From positions 1-64,000 of the forward strand of contig NZ_JAVESI010000005.1 in the NCBI RefSeq assembly GCF_034006665.1: DNA of 64,000 bases, read 5' to 3'. Position numbers and translations under genes: made by a program. The notes under the pieces are model-generated. The model ran no database searches. It was not told the DNA's origin and saw only the letters and a program-made list of their open reading frames with translations. The stretch comes from Trichloromonas sp034006665 (GTDB lineage: Bacteria > Desulfobacterota > Desulfuromonadia > Desulfuromonadales > Trichloromonadaceae). Below are positions 8,642 through 16,750 of this stretch, piece after piece. Position 1 is the stretch's first letter; every line of letters begins with the position of its first letter.

Positions 8642-10054
8642 TTACTTCGATCCTCCGCCGAGTACCTTGTAAAGGTTAATCTGGCTGGCGAGATCGGCCA
8701 GTTCGATGTTGATCAGGTTCTGCTGGGCGCCGTAGAGGGCCCGTTGGGCGTCGAGGACCTGGAGGAAGCTGTCGATTCCCTTATCGAAACGGGTTTCCGA
8801 AAGGCGGTAAGTTTCGCTGGTCGCTTCGACCAGCGCCTGCTGGGCCTGGAGTTGTTCGTCGATGGTGCCCCGCTGGGCGAGGGTGTCGGCCACTTCCCGG
8901 AAGGCCGTCTGAATCGCGCCTTCGTATTGGTTGATGAGGATGTCCCGGTCGATCTCGGCCGTTTCCAGCTGGGCCTGAAGGCGTCCGGCGTTAAAAATTG
9001 GAATGTCGATGCGCGGGGTGAAGGCCCAGGCGCGGGCGTCGCTGGTGAAAAGATCCGACAGTTCGGTGCTGGCGAAACCGCCGTTGGTGGTCAGGGCGAT
9101 GCGCGGATAGAAGGCGGCGCGGGCGGCGCCGATATTGGCATTGGCCCCTTTCAGGCGATGTTCGACGGCGAGAATATCCGGGCGCTGCAACAGAACCTCT
9201 GAAGGCACACCGGCGGAAAGGGGGCTCAGGGTGGTTGCGGCCTTCAGGGGCGCGGCGGGGAAGAGGTCTGTGGGCACTTCTCCGCCGGTGAGCAGACGCA
9301 GGGCGTTTTCATCCTCGGCAATCAGGGAGGTAAAGCGGGCGATGTCGACCTTCGTCCCCTCGACACTGGTCTGCGCCTGACGCACTTCCAAGGCGCTGGC
9401 GACGCCCAGGTCGAAGCGGCGTTGGGTCAGATCGTAGGTGGCCTGGTGGCTTGCGAGGGTTTCCTCGGCCAGGGCCAGCCGTTCGCGATCGGCGGCCAGG
9501 TTCAGATAGGCGTTGGCGACTTCGCCGATGAGGGCAATGCGGGCGGCGCGACGGGCTTCCTCGGTGGCGAAGTAGGACTCCAGCGCCTGCTCCTTGAGGG
9601 AGCGGATGCGGCCGAAGAAGTCGAGCTCCCAAGAGGCCAGCCCGAGGTTTACCCCGTACTGCTCGAAATGCATGACCCGACCGAAACCGGTGACATCCGG
9701 TTGCCGCTGTTTGTTGAAACTGCCGCCGGCGCCGATGTCGGGGAAGAGTTCGCTGCGCTGGATGCGATACTGGGCGCGGGCGCGTTCGACGTTAAGGGCG
9801 GCGACGCGCAGGTCGCGGTTGTTTTCCAGCGCCCGTTCGATGAGTTGCTGCAGACGTTCGTCGCGGAAAAATTCCCGCCAGGGCAGTTCCGCCGCCGTCG
9901 GGCCGTCCGTGGCCTCGCTGTAGGCTTCCCCTTGCGGCCAGGCTTCGGTCACGGGGAGTTCCGGTTGTTTATAGTCGGGCGCCATGCTCGCGCAGCCCGC
10001 CGGCAGGAAAAGGACTCCCATCATCAGAATAAGTTTGGTCAGCGCGCGGGTCAT
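8642..10054 (-). CDS. Outer membrane efflux lipoprotein, NodT/OprM family
   Basis: This is the outer membrane channel of a tripartite efflux system, 470 residues long. It begins with a lipoprotein signal (MTRALTKLILMMGVLFLPAGC), where LPAGC is a good lipobox. Two OEP repeats follow, with the usual Ala/Gln/Arg-rich helices, for example NRDLRVAALNVERARAQYRI and QRPDILAVEHRLKGANANIG. I chose the ATG at 10054 because the end of the pump gene supplies GGAGG just upstream and the stop TGA is 1 bp away. A start at 10105 would put 17 extra residues in front of the signal peptide. It sits between an RND pump and an HlyD/ABC exporter, so it may serve both. Family assignment is firm; sharing between pumps is inference. 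Confidence 0.9.
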   Translation of the reverse strand: MTRALTKLILMMGVLFLPAGCASMAPDYKQPELPVTEAWPQGEAYSEATDGPTAAELPWREFFRDERLQQLIERALENNRDLRVAALNVERARAQYRIQRSELFPDIGAGGSFNKQRQPDVTGFGRVMHFEQYGVNLGLASWELDFFGRIRSLKEQALESYFATEEARRAARIALIGEVANAYLNLAADRERLALAEETLASHQATYDLTQRRFDLGVASALEVRQAQTSVEGTKVDIARFTSLIAEDENALRLLTGGEVPTDLFPAAPLKAATTLSPLSAGVPSEVLLQRPDILAVEHRLKGANANIGAARAAFYPRIALTTNGGFASTELSDLFTSDARAWAFTPRIDIPIFNAGRLQAQLETAEIDRDILINQYEGAIQTAFREVADTLAQRGTIDEQLQAQQALVEATSETYRLSETRFDKGIDSFLQVLDAQRALYGAQQNLINIELADLASQINLYKVLGGGSK

Positions 10055-10055
10055 A

Positions 10056-13000
10056 TCAATGCACCTCCAGGGGTTGGGTGGCGACCGCTGTCTTCTGGCG
10101 TCCAAAAATACGCGAAATCAAGACGAAAAAGAAGGGGATGAAGAGCAGGTCGATAAAGGTCGCCGAGAGCAGACCGCCGGTGACGGCGGTGCCGATGGCA
10201 TTCTGCGCGGCGGAACCGGCTCCTTTGGTCAGGGCCAGGGGCAGCGTGCCGAAGAAGAAGGCCAGAGAGGTCATGATGACCGGACGCAGCCGGATTTTTA
10301 CCGCCATGAGTGTGGCCTCGACCAGGCTATGTCCCTGACGGAGCAGTTCCTTGATGAACTGGATGATGAGGATGGCGTTTTTGGTGGAAAGGCCGATGGT
10401 GGTCAAGAGGCCGATCTGCAGATAGACGTCGTTGGGCAGGCCGCGCAGGGTGACCGCCGTAACTGCGCCGACCAGTCCCAGGGGGAGCATGAGCAGGTTG
10501 ACGAAAGGAATGGTCCAGCTTTCGTAGAGGGCGGCGACGGCGAGAAAGACGACCAGCAGCGAGATGGCGTAAAGGGCCGGGGCTTGGGCGCCCGCCTGTC
10601 TCTCCTCGTAAGAGAGGCCGGTCCACTCGAAACCGACTCCGGGGGGGAGTTTCGCGGCCATTTCTTCCATCGCCAGCATCGCCTCGCCGGTACTTACGCC
10701 CGGCGCCGCCTGTCCCATGATTTCCACGGCGGGAATGCCGTTGTAGCGTTCCAGGCGGGGGGATCCGTATTCCCAGTGGGCGGTGGCGAAGGCCGAGAAG
10801 GGGACCATCTCATTTTTGTTGTTGCGTAGATACCACCGGTTGATGTCTTCGGGCACCATGCGGAACTCTTGGGCAGACTGCACGTAGACCTTTTTGACCC
10901 GGCCGTTTTCGATGAAATCGTTGACATAAGAGCTGCCCCAAGCGGTGCTCAGTACGCTGTTGATATCGTTGAGAGAAATCCCGAGGGCGCCGGCGCGCAC
11001 ATCGTCGAGATCGAGTCTGAACTGGGGGGAATCGTCCTGACCGTTGGGGCGCACGGCGATCAGTTTGGGGTTCTGCATGGCCATGCCGAGAAGCTGGTTG
11101 CGGGCCTCCATCAGCTTGGCGTGGCCGAGACCGGCGCGGTCCTGGAGCATGAAGTCGAAACCGTTGGCCTGCCCCAACTCCACCACTGCCGGCGGCGAGA
11201 AGGCGAAGGCGAGGCCGTCGCGGATCTGGGAGAAGGCCTGCATTGCCCGGCCGGCGATGGCCGGGGCCCGCAGCTCGGGGGTCGGTCGCAGTTCCCAGTC
11301 CTTGAGTTTGACGAAGGCCAGACCCATGTTCTGGCCGCGACCGGCGAAACTGAAACCGGCCACGGTGACCAGTGCCTCGACCGTCTTGGTCTCGTTTTCG
11401 AGAAAATGTTTTTCGATCTGCTCGATGACCCCAATGGTGCGGTTCTTGGTTGCCCCGGCGGGGAGCTGGATCTGGCAGATGATGAAACCCTGATCCTCAT
11501 CGGGGAGAAAAGCGGTGGGCAGACGGACGAAAAAATAGATCATGACCGCGACAATGGCGCCGTAGACGACCAAGTACCGGAGCGGCTTGCCGAAAGAGCG
11601 ACCGACGATCTTTTCGTATTTCCCCCGGCCAAAATTGAAGGCCTTGTTGAACCAGCGGAAAAAGCCGCTGAACCAGCCGCTTTCATAGGCTTCGTGCCCT
11701 TTGGTCACCGGCTTGAGCAGGGTGGCGCAGAGGGCCGGGGTGAGAATGAGCGCGACCAGCACCGAAAGGACCATGGCCGAGATGATGGTGATGGAGAACT
11801 GTCGGTAGATGACCCCGGTGGAGCCGCCGAAAAAAGCCATAGGCAGAAAGACGGCGGTGAGAACCGTGGCGATGCCGACCAGAGCGCCGGTGATCTGCCC
11901 CATCGATTTGACCGTGGCATCGTGGGGGGATAGCCCCTCTTCGGACATGATCCGTTCGACGTTCTCGACGACGACGATGGCGTCATCCACCAACAGGCCG
12001 ATGACGATGACCAGGGCGAACATGGTCAGGGTGTTGATGGAAAAGCCGGCGGCCGACAACACCCCCATGGTTCCGAGCAGAACGACCGGCACGGCGATGG
12101 TGGGAATCAGGGTGGCGCGGATGTTCTGCAAAAAGAGGAACATGATGACAAAGACGAGAAAAACCGCTTCGATCAGGGTCCGCACCACCTCCTTGATGGA
12201 GACTTCCACATAGGGGGTGGTGTCGTAGGGGTAAACGGCTTTCATCCCGGCGGGGAAGTAGCGGGAAAGTTCCTCCATCTTGCTCTTGATCCGCTCGACG
12301 GTGTCGAGGGCGTTGGCGCCGGCGGCGAGGCGAATGGCCATGCCGCCGAGGGGCATCCCCTTGTAGCGGGCTTCGATGTCGTAGTTCTCGGTGCCGATCT
12401 CGCTCCGTGCGACATCCTTCAGACGGACCGTCGAGCCGTCGGGATTGGTGCGCAGGATGATGTTGTCGAACTCTTGCGGGGTTTGCAGCAGGGTGCGGGC
12501 GGTGACGGTGGCGTTGAGCTGCTGGTCGGCGACGGCCGGCGAGCCGCCGAACTGACCGGCGGAAACCTGGGCGTTCTGAGCCTGCAGGGCGTCCATCACG
12601 TCGTCGCTGGTGAGTTTGTAGCTGTTGACTTTGTCGGGGTCGACCCAGATGCGCATGGCATTCTGGGAGCCGAAAACCGTGACCTCACCGACCCCCTGTA
12701 CGCGGCTGACAATGTCCTGGACATTGGACACCATGTAGTCGGTCAGCTGGTGGCGGCTCATGGAACCGTCCTCGGAGATCAGGCCGACGATGACCAGGAA
12801 GTTCTTGGTCGATTTGACCACCTGGATCCCCTGTTTCTGTACCACCTGGGGAAGCAGGGGGGTGGCGAGCTGGAGTTTGTTCTGCACCTGAACCTGGGCG
12901 ATATTCGGGTCGGTGCCGGCCTTGAAGGTCAGGTTGATGGAAACGGCCCCGGCCGAATCGCTGGTCGAGTACATGTAGATCAGGTCGTCGATGCCGTTGA

Positions 13001-13205
13001 GCTTCTGCTCGATGACCTGGGTGACCGTATCCTGTACGGTCTGGGCCGAGGCCCCGGGATACATGGCGTTGATGCTGATCTGCGGCGGTGCGATGGGCGG
13101 ATACTGGGAGACCGGCAGGGTTTTGATCGCCAGCAGACCCGCCAGCATGACCATGATGGCGAGAACCCAGGCGAAGATCGGTCTATTTATGAAAAACCGG
13201 GACAT
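10056..13205 (-). CDS. RND multidrug efflux pump, AcrB/MexB (HAE1) family
   Basis: This is an inner membrane proton-driven drug exporter of 1049 residues, the normal AcrB length. It begins MSRFFINRPIFAWVLAI, the hallmark of HAE1 pumps. TM4 carries the paired aspartates (LLVDDAIVVVENV) and TM10 the lysine (STKNAILIIQF) of the proton relay. Two large periplasmic loops are present. The ATG at 13205 has AAGGAG eight bases upstream. The gene follows the adaptor gene by 85 bp and ends 1 bp before the outer membrane lipoprotein gene, giving the standard order adaptor-pump-channel. HAE1 pumps usually export amphiphilic drugs, bile salts or solvents. The real substrate is not visible from sequence. 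Two TetR genes upstream suggest induction by a pump substrate. Confidence 0.95.
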   Translation of the reverse strand: MSRFFINRPIFAWVLAIMVMLAGLLAIKTLPVSQYPPIAPPQISINAMYPGASAQTVQDTVTQVIEQKLNGIDDLIYMYSTSDSAGAVSINLTFKAGTDPNIAQVQVQNKLQLATPLLPQVVQKQGIQVVKSTKNFLVIVGLISEDGSMSRHQLTDYMVSNVQDIVSRVQGVGEVTVFGSQNAMRIWVDPDKVNSYKLTSDDVMDALQAQNAQVSAGQFGGSPAVADQQLNATVTARTLLQTPQEFDNIILRTNPDGSTVRLKDVARSEIGTENYDIEARYKGMPLGGMAIRLAAGANALDTVERIKSKMEELSRYFPAGMKAVYPYDTTPYVEVSIKEVVRTLIEAVFLVFVIMFLFLQNIRATLIPTIAVPVVLLGTMGVLSAAGFSINTLTMFALVIVIGLLVDDAIVVVENVERIMSEEGLSPHDATVKSMGQITGALVGIATVLTAVFLPMAFFGGSTGVIYRQFSITIISAMVLSVLVALILTPALCATLLKPVTKGHEAYESGWFSGFFRWFNKAFNFGRGKYEKIVGRSFGKPLRYLVVYGAIVAVMIYFFVRLPTAFLPDEDQGFIICQIQLPAGATKNRTIGVIEQIEKHFLENETKTVEALVTVAGFSFAGRGQNMGLAFVKLKDWELRPTPELRAPAIAGRAMQAFSQIRDGLAFAFSPPAVVELGQANGFDFMLQDRAGLGHAKLMEARNQLLGMAMQNPKLIAVRPNGQDDSPQFRLDLDDVRAGALGISLNDINSVLSTAWGSSYVNDFIENGRVKKVYVQSAQEFRMVPEDINRWYLRNNKNEMVPFSAFATAHWEYGSPRLERYNGIPAVEIMGQAAPGVSTGEAMLAMEEMAAKLPPGVGFEWTGLSYEERQAGAQAPALYAISLLVVFLAVAALYESWTIPFVNLLMLPLGLVGAVTAVTLRGLPNDVYLQIGLLTTIGLSTKNAILIIQFIKELLRQGHSLVEATLMAVKIRLRPVIMTSLAFFFGTLPLALTKGAGSAAQNAIGTAVTGGLLSATFIDLLFIPFFFVLISRIFGRQKTAVATQPLEVH

Positions 13206-13290
13206 GGGGGAAGCTCCTTGAAAAATCTACATTGAAAGCTGACCGCCGGTCCTGCTCCATCCTCGATAAGGATTGAGGCAGGGGGGAGGG

Positions 13291-14481
13291 TTATTCCTTC
13301 TTGTCGGTGGACGGCGCCGGCGGTGCCTCATCCGTTTTTTCGCCGAAGACATAGGTTTTCACCACCGTCCCCTGCCGGGCTTTCTGGATGCCTTCGAGGA
13401 TCACCCGGTCACCGGCTTCAAGACCACCGGAAACCAGCCACTGATTCCCCACCGTGCGGGCGACCTGGATGACTCTCGGCTCGACCTTCTCCTCGGCGTT
13501 AACCAGCATGACCATGGCCTCGCCGGCGGGGTTGCGGGTGATCCCCCGTTGCGGCACCAGCAGTGCCGCGTCGCTGGTGCCTTCGGTAACGATCGCGCGT
13601 ACGAACATACCGGGCAGCAGCTGCATCTTTGGATTGGGGAAGATGGCCCGCAGAGTAACCGAACCGGTGCTCGGCTCAACGGTCACTTCCGAGAATTTCA
13701 ACTCCCCGGGAAGGGGGTAGGCGGTGCCGTCTTCCAGGCGCAGATCCACCGTGGCCCGGTTGCTGCCTTGCAGCAGGCCGCTTTCCAGGTTCCGCTTCAG
13801 ATTGAGCATCTCGGCGGAGGTCTGGACGACATCGACGTAAATGGTATCGAGTTGCTGAATGGTGGCTAAAGCCTGGGGCTGATTGGCGGTGACCAGGGCT
13901 CCGTCGGTCACGGCGGAGCGGCCGATCCGCCCGGAAATCGGCGCTTTGAGCGTGGTGTAGTCGAGATTGATACGCGCCGTCTGCAGGGCGGCCTTGGCGA
14001 CTTCGATTTCGGCCTCAGCCTGACGCAAGGCGGCGCTGGTGTCATCGTAATCCTGCTGACTGACGGCATTGATCTTCACCAATTCTCGGTAACGCTCGAA
14101 GCGTTGGCGTATGGAGGTGACATTGGCTATGGCGCGGGTCAGGGTGGCTTCGGTGCGGTCGACCTCGGCGCGATAGAGAGCCGGGTCGATCTGATAGAGA
14201 ACCTGGCCCGCCTTGACGTCGGCTCCTTCGGTGAAGAGCCGTTTCTGGATGATGCCGCTCACCTGCGGCCGCACCTCGGCGATCAGCCGGGGCGCGGTCC
14301 GCCCGGGCAGCTCGCTGGTCAGGTGTGCGGACTGGGGAGTCACCGTGATGATCCCGACTGCCGGTGGCGGTGCCTGGGCCGGAGCAACCGGTGTGGCCGC
14401 CTCTTTTTTGCAGCCGTTCATGAACAGCATCAGGGCGCAGAGCCCGGTGATCAGCCAGCGGGATTTGTCGTTGATCTTCAT
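13291..14481 (-). CDS. RND periplasmic adaptor lipoprotein, AcrA/MexA family
   Basis: This is a 396-residue membrane fusion protein that links the RND pump to the outer membrane channel. The N-terminus is a lipoprotein signal ending in MNGC followed by KKEAATPVAPAQAPPP, a flexible linker. The core shows the lipoyl domain halves (VSGIIQKRLFTEGADVKAGQVLYQID and LKAPISGRIGRSAVTDGALV, each part of the classical fold), a helical hairpin, and a C-terminal beta-barrel/MP domain ending in a charged tail. The ATG at 14481 has AAGGA eight bases upstream. The pump gene follows 85 bp downstream. The length and domain order match AcrA/MexA. It probably forms a hexamer with the pump and the NodT-type channel encoded two genes on. 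Confidence 0.92.
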   Translation of the reverse strand: MKINDKSRWLITGLCALMLFMNGCKKEAATPVAPAQAPPPAVGIITVTPQSAHLTSELPGRTAPRLIAEVRPQVSGIIQKRLFTEGADVKAGQVLYQIDPALYRAEVDRTEATLTRAIANVTSIRQRFERYRELVKINAVSQQDYDDTSAALRQAEAEIEVAKAALQTARINLDYTTLKAPISGRIGRSAVTDGALVTANQPQALATIQQLDTIYVDVVQTSAEMLNLKRNLESGLLQGSNRATVDLRLEDGTAYPLPGELKFSEVTVEPSTGSVTLRAIFPNPKMQLLPGMFVRAIVTEGTSDAALLVPQRGITRNPAGEAMVMLVNAEEKVEPRVIQVARTVGNQWLVSGGLEAGDRVILEGIQKARQGTVVKTYVFGEKTDEAPPAPSTDKKE

Positions 14482-14586
14482 TGCTTGATCCTTGTGGGTG
14501 ACGAATTGCCGGAGACTTTCCGGGCAACCGGAGAAATGTCGGTCAGGGTCAAAACCGCGAAAGATTACTCTCTTTTTACCCCTGCT

Positions 14587-15159
14587 TCAAATACGAATCG
14601 CATCCCAGCAGGCTTCGACGGTCCGTTCAATGGTCTCCTCGTCGAGACGGTTGAAACCGAGGATGTGGTCGCGCACGATACCGACCAGGGGGCCGAAGAT
14701 CAGCGCGCTCAGTACCGTGCGGGGCAGCTGTTTGATAACCTCTTCCCGGGCGGCCGCAGCGAGAAGTTCGTCGATCGGGCTCTGCTCTTTTTCTTGCGAA
14801 ACCAGTTCCCGGCGATAGGCCACCCCGTAAGGGGAGTTGTGAAACTTCTCAAGGAAACTGAAATCGAAGGGGGCGGCCAGACAGTAATGGACAAAGGACC
14901 GGCCGATAGAGTGAAAACGCACCGACGTCGGTTCCCCCCGGGGGTAGTTCTTGAGCAGAGAGCGCACAAGGCGGTCGTTCAGTTCCCGGTGGATCTCGTT
15001 GATCAGTTTGTCCTTGCTGGTGAAGTGGCGATAGATGCTCCCCGTGGCGATGCCGGCCTTGTCGGCGATCATGCTCATGGGGGTGTTGTGAAAACCGTTG
15101 ACGGCGATCAGTTCCTTGGCGACATGGAGAATGGTTTCCCGTCTGTTCGGTGCAGTCAT
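14587..15159 (-). CDS. TetR/AcrR family transcriptional regulator (second of a pair)
   Basis: This is a 190-residue one-component repressor. The N-terminal helix-turn-helix is clear (MSMIADKAGIATGSIYRHF, residues about 27-45), and the remaining 130 residues form the variable ligand-binding and dimer domain, including LEKFHNSPYGVAYRREL. The ATG at 15159 has AAGGAA nine bases upstream. It lies 31 bp downstream of the other TetR gene and 105 bp upstream of the RND adaptor, all on the minus strand, so it is very likely part of the efflux operon and controls it. Its C-terminal domain resembles that of the first TetR (both have F-x-FxEK/xxHxxxSPY patterns), which suggests duplication. The inducer is unknown; a pump substrate or fatty acid derivative is plausible. 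Confidence 0.88.
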   Translation of the reverse strand: MTAPNRRETILHVAKELIAVNGFHNTPMSMIADKAGIATGSIYRHFTSKDKLINEIHRELNDRLVRSLLKNYPRGEPTSVRFHSIGRSFVHYCLAAPFDFSFLEKFHNSPYGVAYRRELVSQEKEQSPIDELLAAAAREEVIKQLPRTVLSALIFGPLVGIVRDHILGFNRLDEETIERTVEACWDAIRI

Positions 15160-15190
15160 AGGGGGCGGTTCCTTCGTTACGATGCCGTGC

Positions 15191-15760
15191 TCAGCGTTTG
15201 ATGCCGTCCCAGCAGGCCTGGATGGTCAACCGGCAGATTTCCTCATCAATGACCGCGCTGCGGTTGGCGTGTTCCTTGGCCAGAGCGGTGATGGGGCCGA
15301 AAACGACGGCTTCCAGGACCATCAGGGGGGCCTCCTTGACAATCTGCCCGTCGCGGGCCTGGACGAGCAGATGGTGGATGATGTTATGTTCCTCGATGCG
15401 AAACACTTCCCGTTCGCTGAAGGGAGAGAAGTAGTAGTGCTCGATGAATTTGAATTCCCGGGGATTGTTCAGCAGGAAAAGGAGCAGTTTTTCCAGGGAG
15501 CGCAGCAGGCGCTCGCGCAGGGAGGCGGAAGTACCGTCCGGTTCCCGCAATTCCTGTTCGATTTTGTTGCGCACTTCCCGGAAAAGTTCCTGAATCAACT
15601 CTTCCTTGCTCTTGAAATGGAAAAAAAGGGTACCACTGGCGACCCCGGCCTGTTTGGCGATCTGGGCCGTGGCGGTACCGTCGAAACCCTGGGTGGCGAA
15701 GAGTTCCAGGGCGGCGTGAAGCAGGGCGCAGCGTTTGTCTTCGGGTTTGCATGGGGGCAT
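15191..15760 (-). CDS. TetR/AcrR family transcriptional regulator (first of a pair)
   Basis: This is a 189-residue TetR-type repressor with HTH AQIAKQAGVASGTLFFHF (about residues 27-44) and a C-terminal ligand-binding domain containing FKFIEHYYFSPFSE. The ATG at 15760 has AGGAG six bases upstream. Directly in front are a sigma-70 type promoter and a perfect GACTGA-N4-TCAGTC inverted repeat, so the protein probably represses its own transcription and that of the genes behind it. It is the promoter-proximal gene of a run that goes through a second TetR gene to the RND and ABC exporter genes. Two TetR genes in tandem may form heterodimers or respond to different inducers. The inducer is not predictable from sequence. 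Confidence 0.9.
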   Translation of the reverse strand: MPPCKPEDKRCALLHAALELFATQGFDGTATAQIAKQAGVASGTLFFHFKSKEELIQELFREVRNKIEQELREPDGTSASLRERLLRSLEKLLLFLLNNPREFKFIEHYYFSPFSEREVFRIEEHNIIHHLLVQARDGQIVKEAPLMVLEAVVFGPITALAKEHANRSAVIDEEICRLTIQACWDGIKR

Positions 15761-15771
15761 AGATTTCTCCT

Positions 15772-15787
15772 GACTGACTACTCAGTC
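15772..15787. promoter_or_regulatory. Palindromic operator for a TetR regulator
   Basis: GACTGA (15772-15777) and TCAGTC (15782-15787) form a perfect inverted repeat around the spacer CTAC. It lies between the -10 box and the ribosome site of the first TetR gene, where a bound repressor would block transcription. Size and symmetry fit TetR-family operators, several of which contain TGACTGA-type half sites. Binding by one or both TetR proteins is inferred. Confidence 0.72.
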
Positions 15788-15790
15788 GAA

Positions 15791-15819
15791 AAAATAATGC
15801 CGAAAAACTAATCTGTCAA
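15791..15819 (-). promoter_or_regulatory. Sigma-70 type promoter of the TetR-efflux operon
   Basis: On the minus strand a consensus -35 TTGACA (15819-15814) is separated by 17 bases from a -10 TATTTT (15796-15791). The TetR start codon is about 30 bases downstream, and the operator palindrome lies immediately after the -10. No other promoter of this quality was found before the RND and ABC genes, so this one may drive the whole block. Confidence 0.7.
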
Positions 15820-16064
15820 CAATTTTATCCGGAATGAAAAGCGCCTAGTGATCCCCCCTCATGTCGTGGCCGGCATGGCGTCAACCACTTCGTTGAGCAT
15901 CGCTATCAATTTTCTGGTGCGGTTTGGTCAATTCCCTGGATACCCACGCTGAAGCGGTCTTCCTACCTAAAAAGGCCATGATGAACCGAAGGATGAATGA
16001 GCGTATGCGGTCGACGGAAAGGAGCGCCGCGATAGATGATCATTTCAGGAATAGATAGGAAGGA
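15820..16064. other. Non-coding stretch between the ole/PPTase operon end and the efflux promoter
   Basis: I find no convincing gene here. On the minus strand a 23-codon open stretch ending MLNEVVDAMPATT and then TGA (about 15860-15930) resembles the tail of a protein but follows an in-frame stop and has no start. The PPTase gene ends just beyond, without a recognisable hairpin terminator. Confidence 0.4.
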
Positions 16065-16700
16065 TTATTCCGAATCCCGCAGAGTTTCGTCCCAATAGGA
16101 AATCAGCCTGGGGCTAACGGCCGTTGCCCAGGCCCCGAGATAATCGGGTTCGAGCAGGAAGTGGCCGCTTGCAAGATCGTCGAATCCGGCGGGAACGGGG
16201 TGGGAAAAGCCTATGCCCAAGGTTTTCAGACGAGCTTCCCGATCTGTCCAGAGAAGATGAAAACGCGCCCTTTTTATTTCCGGCGGCAGGCTTTCCAGTT
16301 CCGAGCAGAGTTCTCCGGCAAAGGCCCAGGACGCGATCTGACGGATATCGACGGGGCGTTGCAACCATTCCACGTCGATGCCGACTTCCTGGTCATCGGC
16401 AATACCGAGCAGGCCCCAGGTGCCGGCATGGGTGAGATTGAAGAAAAGGGGGACCCTGGGGGAGTCGAGAAAGGGTTTTCCGGCGGGACCGTATGCGAAG
16501 TTCAGAGAGGAGGGTGGGGTGTGGAGATAGCGGGCGAGAATCCGGCGCAGATACCCGCGCGCGGCGATGAATTCATGTACTTTGGCGGGGACGCGCAAGC
16601 GTTCGGCGCGGGCCGCTTCGTCGGGGGAGAGGAGGGTGCGCAGGCCGGCAATCATGTCTGGAGGCACATCGAGAGGAAAGCGCCAGAGGTGCAGTTCCAA
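16065..16700 (-). CDS. 4'-phosphopantetheinyl transferase, Sfp/PfaE-like
   Basis: This enzyme moves phosphopantetheine from CoA onto carrier-protein serines. Its 211 residues match the Sfp/AcpT superfamily. FNLTHAG (87-93) corresponds to the FNxSH motif, GIDVE (107-111) holds the Mg-binding Asp and Glu, and WTDREARLK (151-159) is the WxxKEAxxK motif with Arg in place of the first Lys. The listed start is a TTG. Upstream codons stay open back to the end of oleD and an AAGGAG sits there, so the true start could be 5' of 16700 at a rare codon. The gene follows oleD on the same strand with a gap of about 50 bp, suggesting co-transcription. Ole enzymes themselves need no carrier protein, so the partner may be a fatty acid or polyketide synthase encoded elsewhere. 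Confidence 0.85.
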   Translation of the reverse strand: MELHLWRFPLDVPPDMIAGLRTLLSPDEAARAERLRVPAKVHEFIAARGYLRRILARYLHTPPSSLNFAYGPAGKPFLDSPRVPLFFNLTHAGTWGLLGIADDQEVGIDVEWLQRPVDIRQIASWAFAGELCSELESLPPEIKRARFHLLWTDREARLKTLGIGFSHPVPAGFDDLASGHFLLEPDYLGAWATAVSPRLISYWDETLRDSE

Positions 16701-16750
16701 AGCGGCGAGGCGAGGCGCGGCGGGCGGTTGCCGCCAGGATACCGGGGGTA

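Noticed and set aside
15860..15930. Minus-strand 23-codon tail ending MLNEVVDAMPATT, considered as a transposase or gene remnant
   Set aside because: An in-frame stop lies just upstream, no start or inverted repeats were found, and I cannot match it to a transposase family.
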